From: Scatophagus argus
Lineage: Eukaryota; Chordata; Actinopteri; Scatophagidae
Length of the DNA: 64,000 nucleotides
NCBI RefSeq assembly: GCF_020382885.2
Contig: NC_058513.1
Coordinates: 8,899,774 to 8,963,773 of the forward strand
Direction: 5' to 3'
Position numbers and translations under genes: made by a program. The notes below the pieces were generated by a model, which was not told the origin of the DNA, did not search any database, and saw nothing but the letters and a program-made list of their open reading frames with translations. This document shows positions 38,309-49,742 of this stretch, one piece after another. Each line of letters begins with the position of its first letter. The first letter of the stretch is position 1.

Positions 38309-40732
38309 ATGTCCAAGGACGATGCTTGTAAAGTGACATCTGCCAGCAAACACAAGGAGCGCAAACCGAAGAAGCCTCACTATATTCCCCGGCCATGGGG
38401 CAAACCGTACAACTACAAATGTTTTCAGTGCCCCTTCACCTGCATGGAGAAGTCCCACCTGTACAACCATATGAAGTACAGCCTGTGCAAGAACTCCCTT
38501 TCTCTCCTCATTGAGTCAGACTGGCCATATAAAAAGGGCAACATCCTGCACCCAGAGCAGCTACGACCATTTCAGCAGGCACACGGTCTTCAAGCTACTG
38601 GGAAAGATGGGCGAGACCAAGTAACAGGGACTGAGGAGAGGCAAAGGCAACGGAGGACCATTGAGGAGGAAGGTGAAGACAGGGAAATCCAGGGGCCAGA
38701 AGATGAAGAGGAGGCAGGACGAGGAGAGGAAGTAGAAGTCTCTGGGCTGACGAAGGAGAGCTCCAGTAACAGCAGCGGAGACTCTGCAGAGTGCGCTACC
38801 AAGAAAACCAAACAGCCAGAGTCAGATCTTCTGATGGCTGATGTGCTCTCCCTGGAAGATCAGCTTTTACGAGCACGCTCAGTAGAGGTAGAGGCTCAAC
38901 TAAAACATTATAAGCTATCCAAGACATGTCTAACAGCTCCTGGCCTGCTGTCGGAGCAGTGGCGGCTCTTCGCGTCCAGCCACACTAAGGCCAAAGCTGA
39001 AGGTGCGCAGCCCAGAGTGAGTAGTTCAATCCCCTGTTACCCTCCTCCACCAAACCTGGTGGATTACCAGGATCCCACTGGACTCAACCTGTCAATGCTT
39101 GGGGTAGGCTACCCTATCAGCCCCAGCCTCTTCTCTTATATGAACTCAGCCATTCCCACTGCCACCACAGGCGTCACCGCACAGACCCATGCGCAGCTCG
39201 CACAGCTTCCCTTCCTGGCATCAGCTGCTCAGCTAATGCACCCAGCCTCCAGCACCCACACAGACAGAGCTCTTATTCCCCCTCGCCTCTACTACCCCTT
39301 CCTATGTGAACACACATTCGGACCAGCCTCCAGTCAGAGTGATGCCAGCAAAGTGCTCAAGACATCTCCAAACAGTCTAGAAGCAAATCCCCTGTCTGGT
39401 TTCCAGCCAAAAGTTAATCTATGGAAAGTGCCTGCTTTGCGGCCAGGGGCAGCTGCAGTCTCCCCTGCTGGCTGGGTGTCACCTCAGAAAGACTCTCCTG
39501 ACCAGGGCTATAGGCTGGGGGATAAACTTCACATTGCAGCCAAGGAAAGTAAAGCAACATGGGGTCTCAAGAGAACAGCTGCCCCACTGGGGAACCATGA
39601 GGCACCTATGGAGAAGAAGTCAGCCATGGGTTTCACTTTGGATCTTCTGAAGAATATTCAGAATGCATCAACTCTTAATATGACAGCAGACAAACTTCTC
39701 TTCCATGGCAGGTAAAGATTTACATAAAAATGTCCTTATTTTGTAAGACTTATTATGCGACTAGTAAAAAAGGTAGCTGTAGCAGTACAATTACCACTTT
39801 TTCCATCATGTAATTATGTACAGGGAATATTACAATATACATTTTGTTATACTATAGCCTCAAATGTCATATATCTACAAACTGAAAAGCCCTAAACTTC
39901 TCCCATCCTCAGTTTACAGGATGCTCAGCTTCAGACCCAGCCCAGTGAACTGTGGTACAACGATCCTCTCACCAGTCCAAACAGTGAAACATCTTCTCTT
40001 TCTACCTGTGGGAGATCCACTAACCAGGAATCAACTGCAACCAAGACAACAGGGGAGGGAGCTTCAGAGTCAGTGGCTGCTCTCCTCACTGACCTGTCCA
40101 AAGCCTTGCAGGAGTACCAGGAGGCTGAGCGCAAAATCTCCCACCTGGAGAAGGAGGACCTTCCCGCCCAGCACCACCTCTGGGAACACCTGAGCAAAAT
40201 CCGCAGCGAGCTCTCCCACATCCACCAGGCGCTGGAGCGGACTGCTCGCCAGAGTGACGGGCCTCTCGACCTGTCAGTCAAGAGAGGCACGTCAGATTCA
40301 GTTGGTGACCACGTCATGACAGATGATGGCAGCCTTAAGGGCAACACGACGGAGACAGAGGACGAGGACGACGAGCTGGAGGATAAAAAGGAGGAGGAAG
40401 AGAATGACAGTGAGAGGACAGCGATGAAGGCTTCATTGGAGAGTCGTAAGCAATCATTGGACATGCTGATCAAGATGAGTCAGGCGGCGGTTTTAAACAC
40501 AGAGGTTCTCTCTCCCGGTGGTCTTGGCATGAGGCCCAGTTCTGCTGAGGCCTTATGGCCAAGCAGAACCACCAAGTGTGAGGCAGACTCCAGCGTGCTG
40601 CTGTGCCCCGACGGCCGATCAGTGGTGTTCACCGAGATCCCCTCGTCTGCCAAAACCCAAAAGAGGCCCCCATCCATACAGCGACTAGAAGCCCAATGCC
40701 CTCTGAGCCCTTTGACAGCTACTGATAATTAA
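38309..40732 (+). CDS. prr35: PRR35, C2HC zinc-finger protein related to ZNF750
   Basis: Two coding exons, 38309-39711 and 39913-40732, join to 740 residues. The N-terminus matches human PRR35 strongly: KPKKPHYIPRPWGKPYNYKC followed by an atypical zinc finger with Cys38, Cys41, His54 and Cys60 (CFQCPFTCMEKSHLYNHMKY). The same finger type defines ZNF750. Other conserved blocks are SIPCYPPPP, GLNLSMLGVGYPISP, a helical stretch ending IRSELSHIHQALERT, and TTKCEADSSV near the C-terminus. Residues about 95-180 are acidic and low in complexity. PLDLS at 585-589 is a classical CtBP-binding motif, so the protein may recruit the CtBP corepressor as ZNF750 does; this is inference. It is likely nuclear. 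Direct function of PRR35 is poorly known. The protein looks full length, with no frameshift. Confidence 0.94.
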
Positions 40733-41097
40733 ACTTGTGTTCTTCTGACTGCAACATTTCTGATTCCAGACAGTTGTTCAAACGCAGTTGTCTTCATTAT
40801 TACTGGCATGTCTTTGATTTTCACTGGCTGGAGGAGGACTGTTAGTCTTACTCTCAGTTTAACTTCACAAAAACCTCAAATATTTTGCACCTTATGAGAC
40901 ATTCAGAGAATGAATGAAAATATTTGAAAGGAAAGTTTACAAATGCACTACGGACATTGATTGTTACAATAAGATTCTGTGAGATACAATTTTCAAATGT
41001 AACATCAGCACTTAATTGTGATAATTTGAACATTTAATTCCATTAAAATCATGTTGTGAGACAATCCTTTGAATGGATTTGTGAATACTGTAATAAC

Positions 41098-41103
41098 AAT
41101 AAA
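41098..41103 (+). terminator. prr35: Candidate poly(A) signal of prr35
   Basis: AATAAA 366 bases after the prr35 stop, in an AT-rich UTR-like stretch. Usage is inferred. Confidence 0.5.
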
Positions 41104-41439
41104 TGTAAGTAAAATGTTTTAAAGGGTAAATGGTTTTATATGGATGATGTCATGTTGGACTGCATCATTTCACTTGTTGTCGATAAACTGTATTATAGAC
41201 ACTGTATTTCTTTGAATAAACTAAGTAAAAAACAAAGAGGCTCATTCTTCTTAAGTAAAGTAATAAAAGGGATAATGGGAACAAAAATGAAAAAAAAGCA
41301 TAAAATAATAACAGATTTGGATCAAATTATGAAAATTCACTTAATTTATCAGTTTGCTTTTGAGTCCGGGTGGAAAGACCATGAGGCTAAATGCCATCAT
41401 CACTATCATTCAATGTCTAAATAAGATACAAACATATTC

Positions 41440-41720
41440 ATAGCGGCAGCACCACCTGCCTCTCTCCTATCTGCCCTGACATAGTTGGGTGGCTGTGCTA
41501 AAGGTGAAGTAGCTCCTTAAGCTAAACTGCCATCAGCAGGGTCACCTGTGCCCCTGCTCGTGGATCCAGGAGCCCCCCTACAAAGGTCAGGGCCAAGCTC
41601 CTTATAGACTAAACGGAGGACTACCTGTCACCCCCAGGATGCGCTCCTAGCGCTGGGCCTCCCCGTGTCTTCTGGCCCCTTCACCACCCTCACACTCAAA
41701 ACACAATAGCAAAGGTCAGC
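41440..41720. other. GC-rich repeat-free block downstream of prr35
   Basis: About 280 bases of GC-rich sequence (with AGCGCTGGGCCTCCCC) stand out between AT-rich flanks. No ORF or RNA gene was recognised. It could be a conserved non-coding element or a non-coding RNA exon. Confidence 0.3.
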
Positions 41721-44014
41721 TGCCATAACCAGAAGAGGCCTCAGTGAATGTTCAGCTTGAAGAGGTCAAAATGCCTGTCTGATCTTCAACTTATTTTCAC
41801 TTTAGATTTGATATGGGCTAAATGGTTTTGAATTATTTCTTATATACTGAGCTATCACAAAAATCACTTTTGTAATTTTAATTACAGAGCTTTGAAAAAC
41901 TGAGCTTTGACTTAAAAAAAAAACTTTAGAAAGATGCAAAAATATGTTTAAAATGAGTGCAGAAAGAAAAAAGTTTAGTATAACCTGGGGAAAAAGACCC
42001 AATGCCAGCACAATGTATGACTGGTTTAAGGATTTCTGCAAAATGCCAGTATGGAGGTTTTAGACATGAGAGTCTCTTTAATGGCATCACTGAAATCCAA
42101 GTAGATAGCTCCCTCATGTGGACAAATGATTTAGAGCCAGAGGGGAAAGCATGGTTTATTCAATATATACACAAAGCTAAAAAATAAAGAAAAGAAATAA
42201 AGAAAAGAAAAACAGGAAAAGAAACTTTGAGATGATGATTGAGTGATGACATTTTCTTCATCACGTGGCACTAACAGAACGCATCACAATCAGTATGTCT
42301 TTAAATCATTATCACAATAACTATGTTGGCCTCGTGGTTGCAAACACAGCATTTCACAAAACACAGTAAGAACATTCACTTACTGTAAAGCAGAGTCTTG
42401 CAGACTGTGATCATCAACATCACCCAGTGAAAACTAACACTCCAGAAGAAAAAAAGCAGCCCAGATCTGTGCAACTATAAACACATCCTCTGTCTCACAC
42501 TTTCTGCAAAACACTACACGCTCACCGATCAGGCGTAAGATCTATAACAAGGCAACAGGCGAGTGTACCCGTCCTCAACAAAAATTGAGGTCATTGCAAG
42601 TGCTATGGCCAGATCCAGCCAGACTAAGAGACGATGCTGTGTTTATGTACTATATTCTATTTAGAATGCGTACATTGTGTGGATTGTGTGTGTGTGCATT
42701 GAAATTTTGTGCTGAAGCAATCACAAAAAACTGTGAAGGAAGCCGGTTCAAATTAGGGCACCCATAGGGCAGTGCATTCATCTAATAAAGCCTAAGATTT
42801 GTCCGTGACAAGATTCCACATAGACGTGATGATGCTGGCCGACCTTCCGTAACCTGCCTTTGTGTTTTCTGAAATGTTGCTGCATTTTGCAGAATTTCAT
42901 CTGCAGTCTGAATACACTGAGCTTACAGACTTCCTTCCTCACAGTGAGGCTATGACGTATTTATAAAAACATGCTCATTTAGAGACCCGATGACAGTGAG
43001 AGTGGGAAGTGCAGCACAAGAGAAGCATAAGGGTACGTTCTAATGCTTTATATATATTTTCTATGTTTTTCTTTTGTTTGGGTTGGAACATTCTCAGTGA
43101 TCCTATGAACAGAGTTAATTTACATATTCTGATTAAATATTTAATGTTACAGAGATAGGTTAGAGGAGGTAAGACAGTATTATAAGTAAGAAAGAAGAAC
43201 ATGATGTAAAAAGTAGAAAAAGAAGAAGAAAATTTGCTCTGTTAAAGTTAATTCAGTTACTTAATTCAGTACTATCAAAAGTGATTATTTCAATACGGTT
43301 ATGAAGGTCAGAGAGGTAAGAGATTTTTTTTTTCTTTGTTTTCTTTGTAGACAAAAATGATGGATGCAGAACAAGCTCAGATTTTCTCTACTGTCTGACA
43401 AGTATGGCTCCTTATGGCCATCTTGGTGTATTTATGTAGAATGAATGTCATTTCAAACTTAGTCATGCATTTTAATCAAACCATTAAAGTGGCTTTAATC
43501 ACACATTTTAATATAATACCACTGCATCAGCTGACAATGTTAAAACCCTGTGACAAAGTGGAAGGTTCCGCTAGTAGTGATGGACCTACAAAGAATTATC
43601 TTTCTGAATCTGCAGCTCCTGCCCACTGTACAGACCTCCATCATCAGTTTTCTCATCTTATTTACTGTTCTCATTCACTCTCACCACTCGCGCAGCATCA
43701 TTTTAGGCTGTGGGGAGTTGTTTTCAGCAAAAAAACAAACAACAAAAAAAGCTCTTTTGCTCTTTTTTAGTGCAACAGTTAAAGATCCAAACATTCCCAC
43801 CAAGAGTTGGGAGAATCCAAAAACAGAGCTACTGGTTATGAGAAACTGTTTGCTCTCCACTTTGTCATATCAGCTTAAAAGGTGATGGTATGTCAGTTAA
43901 CAGTTAAAGAAAATGTTGGTGCAGACTACTTGTGTGATTTGTTTTTTAGCTTTTCATGATGCACTGGCTGTTTTATCTTCACATATTTTTCATTTTTCTC
44001 TGACTTCTGTGCAG
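41721..44014. other. Intergenic DNA between prr35 and the TLR gene
   Basis: AT-rich, with no supported coding exon. A possible donor (AAGG then GTACG) near 43033 could end a non-coding first exon of the TLR gene, since an acceptor lies at 44011-44014. The short open frames at 43414-43885 show no domain. Confidence 0.45.
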
Positions 44015-44042
44015 TTTGTGGAAAAGGAGTAGAGAAGTAAAG

Positions 44043-47000
44043 ATGGTGCCTACTGTCCTTTTTCTGCTTCTGTTCAATGCCTCGGCCTGCTGTGGTTTCG
44101 GCTTTAATGGCTGCGCTCAGAATTTCCCTGCGACAAATATCATGTGGTGCTTCAATCGGAACATCGCTAAACTCTCTGATGTCATTCGAATGATCCCAGA
44201 TAACACAACAAAAATCAGTCTATCTAAGAACAAGATCAATGTCATCCCACCTGGGTCATTTAGTCAGGTGTTTCATCTCAAATACCTGGACCTGAGTCAG
44301 AACCAGTTGGTCTCTCTAAAAGGGGGAGAATTCAGAGGCTTGAATGTTCTGTATTTTCTCAACCTCACCTGCAACAACATCTCACACATCCACTCCAAAG
44401 CCTTTGATGGGCTCAACAGCCTGCAAACCCTGCTTCTGGCCCAGAATATACTTGTAACACTCTCTCCAGAGATCTTCAATTTCCTCCCAGAGATTCAAGA
44501 AGTGGATCTGTCTCTGAACAAACTAAAGGCTTTCACCTGTGGAGAGTCTGGTGCATCCTCCACACTTCAGCAGCTCAGTCTTTTTGCAAACAACATACAG
44601 AAGCTTAATGTGAGCTGTTTTCCTGCCCTTGAGTACATCAGACTCTCCAACAACTCCAAGTTGGAGCTACAGGCAAGTGCTTTTGCCTCCAACCCCAAGC
44701 TGAAGACTCTGCTTTGTCAGGGAGTTAAAGCAGAAATGGTGGTGGGACTCTCTGCAGAGACAAAGAGGAATCTCTCCGTGGTGGCATTTTCCCTGTTTGT
44801 GGAGAAATCTCCACTGTCTATCTGTGAACTCCTGAAAGGAATGGATCAACTTGAAAGAGTAGAGGTATGTGTACCTGTTGAGATGCAGGATCTCCTCATT
44901 TATGCAAAATCTTTTCTTTTTTATGCAATTTTAAAAAATATATGCATATGCATTTAATTTGATACAGGTCGACTTGAAAAATTCCAGGTTACCTCAGAGT
45001 AACACCAGCCTGCTGGACTGTGCCACCCCACGGGTGGTCAGCATTGAGGATGCAAACCTGGGGAACATTGACCAGTTTTCGCTGGGGAGTGGGACTACGA
45101 GAAGACTTTATCTTATCAACTGTGGTGTGAAGCAGATATCTCGTACTACATTTCAAGGTTATCAAAAACTGGAAACACTGCAGCTGAATAAAAATAAGGT
45201 CATCATTGAGCGGGACACATTCAAAGGCCTGACCCACCTCACCTTTTTAAGCATCGACAGTAGCAAAGTTCGGGACATTGACCCCATGTGGTTCATCCCT
45301 CTGAAGAATCTGACACGTCTGTCTCTCACGAAAAATGAAATCACTGAGCTGGGACAAAGGGTATTCAGTTCCCTTACACGACTTGAGCAGCTCTATCTGC
45401 AGTTCAACCTGCTAAAATACATCACTAAGAAGCCCTTCAGTAAGCTGCGGAGGCTTACAAAGCTCAACCTGAGTTTAAACATCATTGATTTCATCGAAGA
45501 AGGCTCCTTTGAAGACCTGGCAAGGCTCAAGTATTGATTATTCTCAGTTTGCACATTCATCTTTAATGAACTTTGTTCACTGTCCATTTGTCTAACACAT
45601 CTCTCTGTCTGTTAGTTACCTGGACTTAAGTGGGAACCGCATCAAGAGGCTAACACCAGCTATTCTGTCTGGTCTGATAAATTTAAGAACATTGGTTATG
45701 TACAACAACCGGCTTCATTTTAGAGCCTATGAAACTCCTTTTATCAACCTTACTTCCCTGGAGGTATAACATTTTTAGTCAGTTATTGAGAAGAGGGATG
45801 CACTGTCTGGATTAATTTGTTAACCTAAACATCTTTCTAATTAATTTAATCTGTCTATCTTCCATGTCAAACCTGGAGTATTTGGATATGAACTACCAGG
45901 GGCCTGGAGGTCGAGGCATTGGTAACATTGGACCACACTTCTTCAAAGGTCCATATCGACTTAACTCACTTGGCATTGGGCACAGCATCAAGATTAAGTT
46001 CGATCCTGAAGCCTTCGTTCCTCTGGTCAATCTGACACGACTGTACATAGCTGGAGTTGTTATGAAAATGACCAACCTGAGTCAAGTGTTGTCCCCGCTG
46101 AAAAGGTTGGAGAAGCTGACTTTTTACAGGACAGACCTCGATGTTCTGCCTGCTAACCTGCTGCCTCCAGATAATACACTGAAATATCTCTACGTCCAGT
46201 CAAACCACATCCATACTGTGGACAAAACAATGCTGGATGCTCTGCCGAGGTAGAGGAATTACTTTAGCATCTAACAACTTTGACAGAAACATTTTGAAAA
46301 ACTTTCATCTGAGTTATTCTGAACATGCACCTTCAGACAGAGGGAACAGTCAGTTTTAAGTAGATGAAAGCAGAACAACAGTCAGTCAGAAACAGACACA
46401 CAGTAAGGGGTTTTAACTGGCATATGGAGTTTAGGTATGGTTCATGTGTCCTGGCATCTAGACATTTGATGTAAAATTAAATTTAACTAAACCTTCAATC
46501 TTGGTGTGTGCTTGTATTGTATAATTCCAGATTGCGTATTTTAGACATCACAGAGAACCCACTTACCTGTACCTGTGATAACGCCTGGTTTAAGACCTGG
46601 GCCATCCACAACACTCATACGCAGGTAAGAAGCTGCAAACGGTGTTAATGTGGGTATTTACAACTAAATGTACATCACTATGGCTTTCTTTGGCAGGTCA
46701 AAAAACTGTTATTTTCCCTGTTTTACCCAGGTGTCCTACCTGTACAACCTGCAATGTGACAATGACAGGAGAGCTCCCTACCTGTGGCAGTTTGACGATA
46801 ACACCTGCTCCTACGAACAGGTTTCCTTCACTCTCTTCACCGTCTGCTCGGTGCTGGATATGTTGTTTGTTTGTGTTTGCCTGGCCTGGCACACACAAGG
46901 TCCCGCTCTGCGCTACCTGCTGCTCATCCTCAGGGCGAAATTACGTGGACGTAGGAGGGCAGCAGGGGACAAATTCCAGTATGATGCTTTCGTCTCCTAC

Positions 47001-47483
47001 AGCTCCAAGGATGAGGCCTGGGTGATGGAACAGCTGGTGCCTAATCTCGAGAGGCCAGCAGCTGGTGCACCGAGGCTCAGACTGTGCCTCCATCACAGGG
47101 ACTTCCGCCCTGGCGCTGCTGTTCTGGAGAACATTGAGGCAGCCATTTACAACTCCCGCCACACCATCTGTGTGGTGACTCGTCACTTCCTGCGAAGTGA
47201 CTGGTGCACTGTGGAGTTTCAGCTGGCCAGTCTGAGGCTTTTATGTGATGGCAGTGACGTCCTGCTGCTGGTGTTCCTGGAAGAGCTACCTGAACACTGT
47301 CTGTCTCCCTACACACGCTTAAGAAAGATTGTACGTAAGAAAACGTACCTGCTGTGGCCTGGGGAACCACGAGAGCAGGACGCTTTCTGGATCAGACTGA
47401 TAGATGCTGTAAAAGACAATGAGGAGGGGGAGAGGGAAGGAGGGAGAGGAGGAGAAGATGAATTGGCACGGCTAATTGGCTAA
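44043..47483 (+). CDS. Toll-like receptor, TLR11 subfamily (TLR13/22/23 type)
   Basis: Six coding exons, 44043-44874 corrected by frame to 44043-44864, then 44968-45530, 45616-45763, 45879-46249, 46531-46624 and 46731-47483, join to 916 residues. TLRs sense microbial molecules and signal through MyD88-type adaptors. A signal peptide (VLFLLLFNASACC) is followed by a cysteine-containing N-cap, then a long leucine-rich-repeat ectodomain with LDLSQNQL and LDLSGNRI type units, and a C-terminal cap (NPLTCTCDNAWFKTW). The membrane segment is about 697-719. The TIR domain is about 748-895, with box 1 YDAFVSY, the BB-loop region RDFRPG keeping its proline, and box 3 near FW. TIR phrases such as LCLHHRDF and IYNSRHTICVV are TLR11-family like. 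I cannot separate TLR22, TLR23 and TLR13. The ATG at 44043 was chosen because it gives the signal peptide; an acceptor at 44011-44014 implies an upstream UTR exon. No defect is seen. Confidence 0.95.
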
Positions 47484-48134
47484 ACCAGATTCTAACATCA
47501 TCCATACCATCTTTCCACAACTGCATTGAGAACTTTAGAAACTTTTTAATTGAGAGGTTGTAACTTGTTAATGAAAATAAAATCCTAAGTAATAAGCAAT
47601 TGAAATCAAACAATATGTAAAGTATGTGTACTATAGTCATATGTATAAGGAGACATCCCTTACTGCCGTTCCAAAATATGTACAGATTCACAAACGCATT
47701 CTTATGTATTCAATGGCGAGTTAATGCGCAGAACATATGCAAGCTAGTTAAGATTCAGACAGGACTTCAGCTTGAGGATAACCATTCATAATGTTATTAT
47801 AACACTTGACAAGACACCGTCACAATCCATAGCGATACAACCTACATAATAGTCATATGGCGTTCTAGTTTTTCACTTTCAAATGTTATGTTATGATGTT
47901 ATGATTATGATTACATTTGTTAACTGTTTTGTTGTGTGTTGGGCATTTATTTTAATTTTTTAAATATCTTTTATCATTACACTGGGAAAGACATTTTCAG
48001 CCTATATGAACATTGAGGACGATGTGCCTTAAAAGACTTTGTAATTACTCTCCTGGTAACAAGTGAAGATCTTATTGTGTTCTGTTAGGCTTCGTTTATT
48101 CATACCACCTGGCTGATGAGATGAATTACTGTAT

Positions 48135-48140
48135 AATAAA
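48135..48140 (+). terminator. Candidate poly(A) signal of the TLR gene
   Basis: AATAAA 652 bases after the TLR stop codon, followed by GT/T-rich sequence. An earlier AAATAAAA occurs near 47576. Usage is inferred. Confidence 0.5.
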
Positions 48141-48344
48141 GCTCATCTGACAGTTATCTTGGCTCAAGTGACTTTTTGAGATTAAGGAGACTCCAGTAGG
48201 CGGAAAAACTTAACCACAATTCACCAAAGCTATACTGTTTCATCATGATTATAAAAGCAATTATAAATATTAACGCATATTTATATTCATTAATGTTTAA
48301 TTAGTCAGATAATAACTATTTCTCCAAGCTTTCCAAAGACTTCA

Positions 48345-48350
48345 TTTATT
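48345..48350 (-). terminator. mprip: Candidate poly(A) signal of mprip
   Basis: TTTATT on the plus strand reads AATAAA on the minus strand, about 1.4 kb beyond the mprip stop. The two convergent genes would then end about 200 bases apart. Usage is inferred. Confidence 0.35.
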
Positions 48351-48458
48351 TGACTTATACATTCAAATGAAAATAAAAAATATTTATATATATTTCATAT
48401 AGAGCTAGTGAGCAAAGTACAAGTTTAAAACAGAACAAAGAAGTCTTCCATGTGGCGC

Positions 48459-48522
48459 ATGTATGTATGTATGTGTATATATATATGTATATATATATGT
48501 ATATATACACACACATATATAT

Positions 48523-48553
<31 letters not shown>
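48459..48553. repeat. Compound (GTAT)n-(TA)n-(AC)n microsatellite, near-palindromic
   Basis: GTAT units lead into TATATA blocks and then ACACATATATA, CATA and CACACA units, so the left half is nearly the reverse complement of the right half. It probably lies in the mprip 3' UTR. Confidence 0.9.
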
Positions 48554-49742
48554 AGGCGTGGTTTGAATACTATACAGTGTGTATCCATAGCTGCACAGGT
48601 TTCATGGATGTTTAATATTCTTCACTCAGTTGAGGCACAACTAGATGTCGGTGAGAGGTCAGGGATTGGGCCAAGTGCTTCAAGACTGCCGCTTACAGTA
48701 AAACGTTTCAATCTCAACACTAAACAGTAGGACTTGCAAAGCAAAGCTTATTAGTGTTAAGAGTTCCACACTAAAGCATAAAGTAGGAAAATGAGGCAAC
48801 ATGATCATTCTGTCAATTCAAATGAGACTGTACAGTCATGCAAAGTCCTAAATAGTTTAAGTTCTTCTGAGATGATTTTCTCACAGCAAGTCACAACTGA
48901 GCAAACACAAATTCAGGTTTTAAGAAACTTAGAAAAGAAAACAAACTGCAGTATCACTAACAAGTCATGGTCGTTCACTAAATTTGACAAAAGTCAGGAT
49001 GTTTGGTTGCACTGCAGAAATTGAACTGAAGTCACTACACCTATTTGAGACAAATAATAAAAAGAAAATCCTCAAGTAGTCAAGTGATAAGTGCAATCCC
49101 ACCCTTCTTTTCCCCCTTCGCACACAGACACTCCATTTTATAAAACTCTCATACACAAGCAAGTTAAGCATCACATTGATTTCCACTATCAATCAAACCA
49201 TAGTTATAGTACAGCAGATGCCCAAACAATCAATAGCAAACCATACTCTTACATATATCCAGTAGTTATGTACAGAACTGGTGCAACATTGAACACATTA
49301 AAATTATTAGATATAGAAACTGTAACAATAATAAAATACAGCAGATACTGAATTCATACTGCGAAATATATATTATTCATATTGTGTATTGCTGTCTGTT
49401 TTGGCTTTCTGGAGGATCAATAAAAATGCTGTCATGTATCCCTCTCACAGCTTATTTGACACATCTCCAATATGGACAGATTATACATCAATGTATTATT
49501 ATTTTTTTTAAAGAAACCTTACACAGGGTTGAGTCAATAAAACTTTTTCCATTAATTATAATGATAAAAAAAAACAAACAAAATATTAGACAACTTATCA
49601 GAAGCATGGAAGCAGCAGGTCCAGGGTGAAAATTGACCTTGATAGATTTTTTAAAATTCCTCTTTGAGTCTTCAGCTGATGCTGGCCACAAACCAAGGTC
49701 AATGAAGAGAAAAGAAACTTCAGATTCTCGATTCTCAGATAT

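Noticed and set aside
43414-43885. Open frames of 118 and 111 codons before the TLR gene
   Set aside because: They overlap in different frames, show no domain and give no in-frame join to the TLR signal peptide exon.
44016-44042. Upstream in-frame extension of the TLR open frame
   Set aside because: It starts without ATG directly after a splice acceptor and would bury the signal peptide; the ATG at 44043 is preferred.
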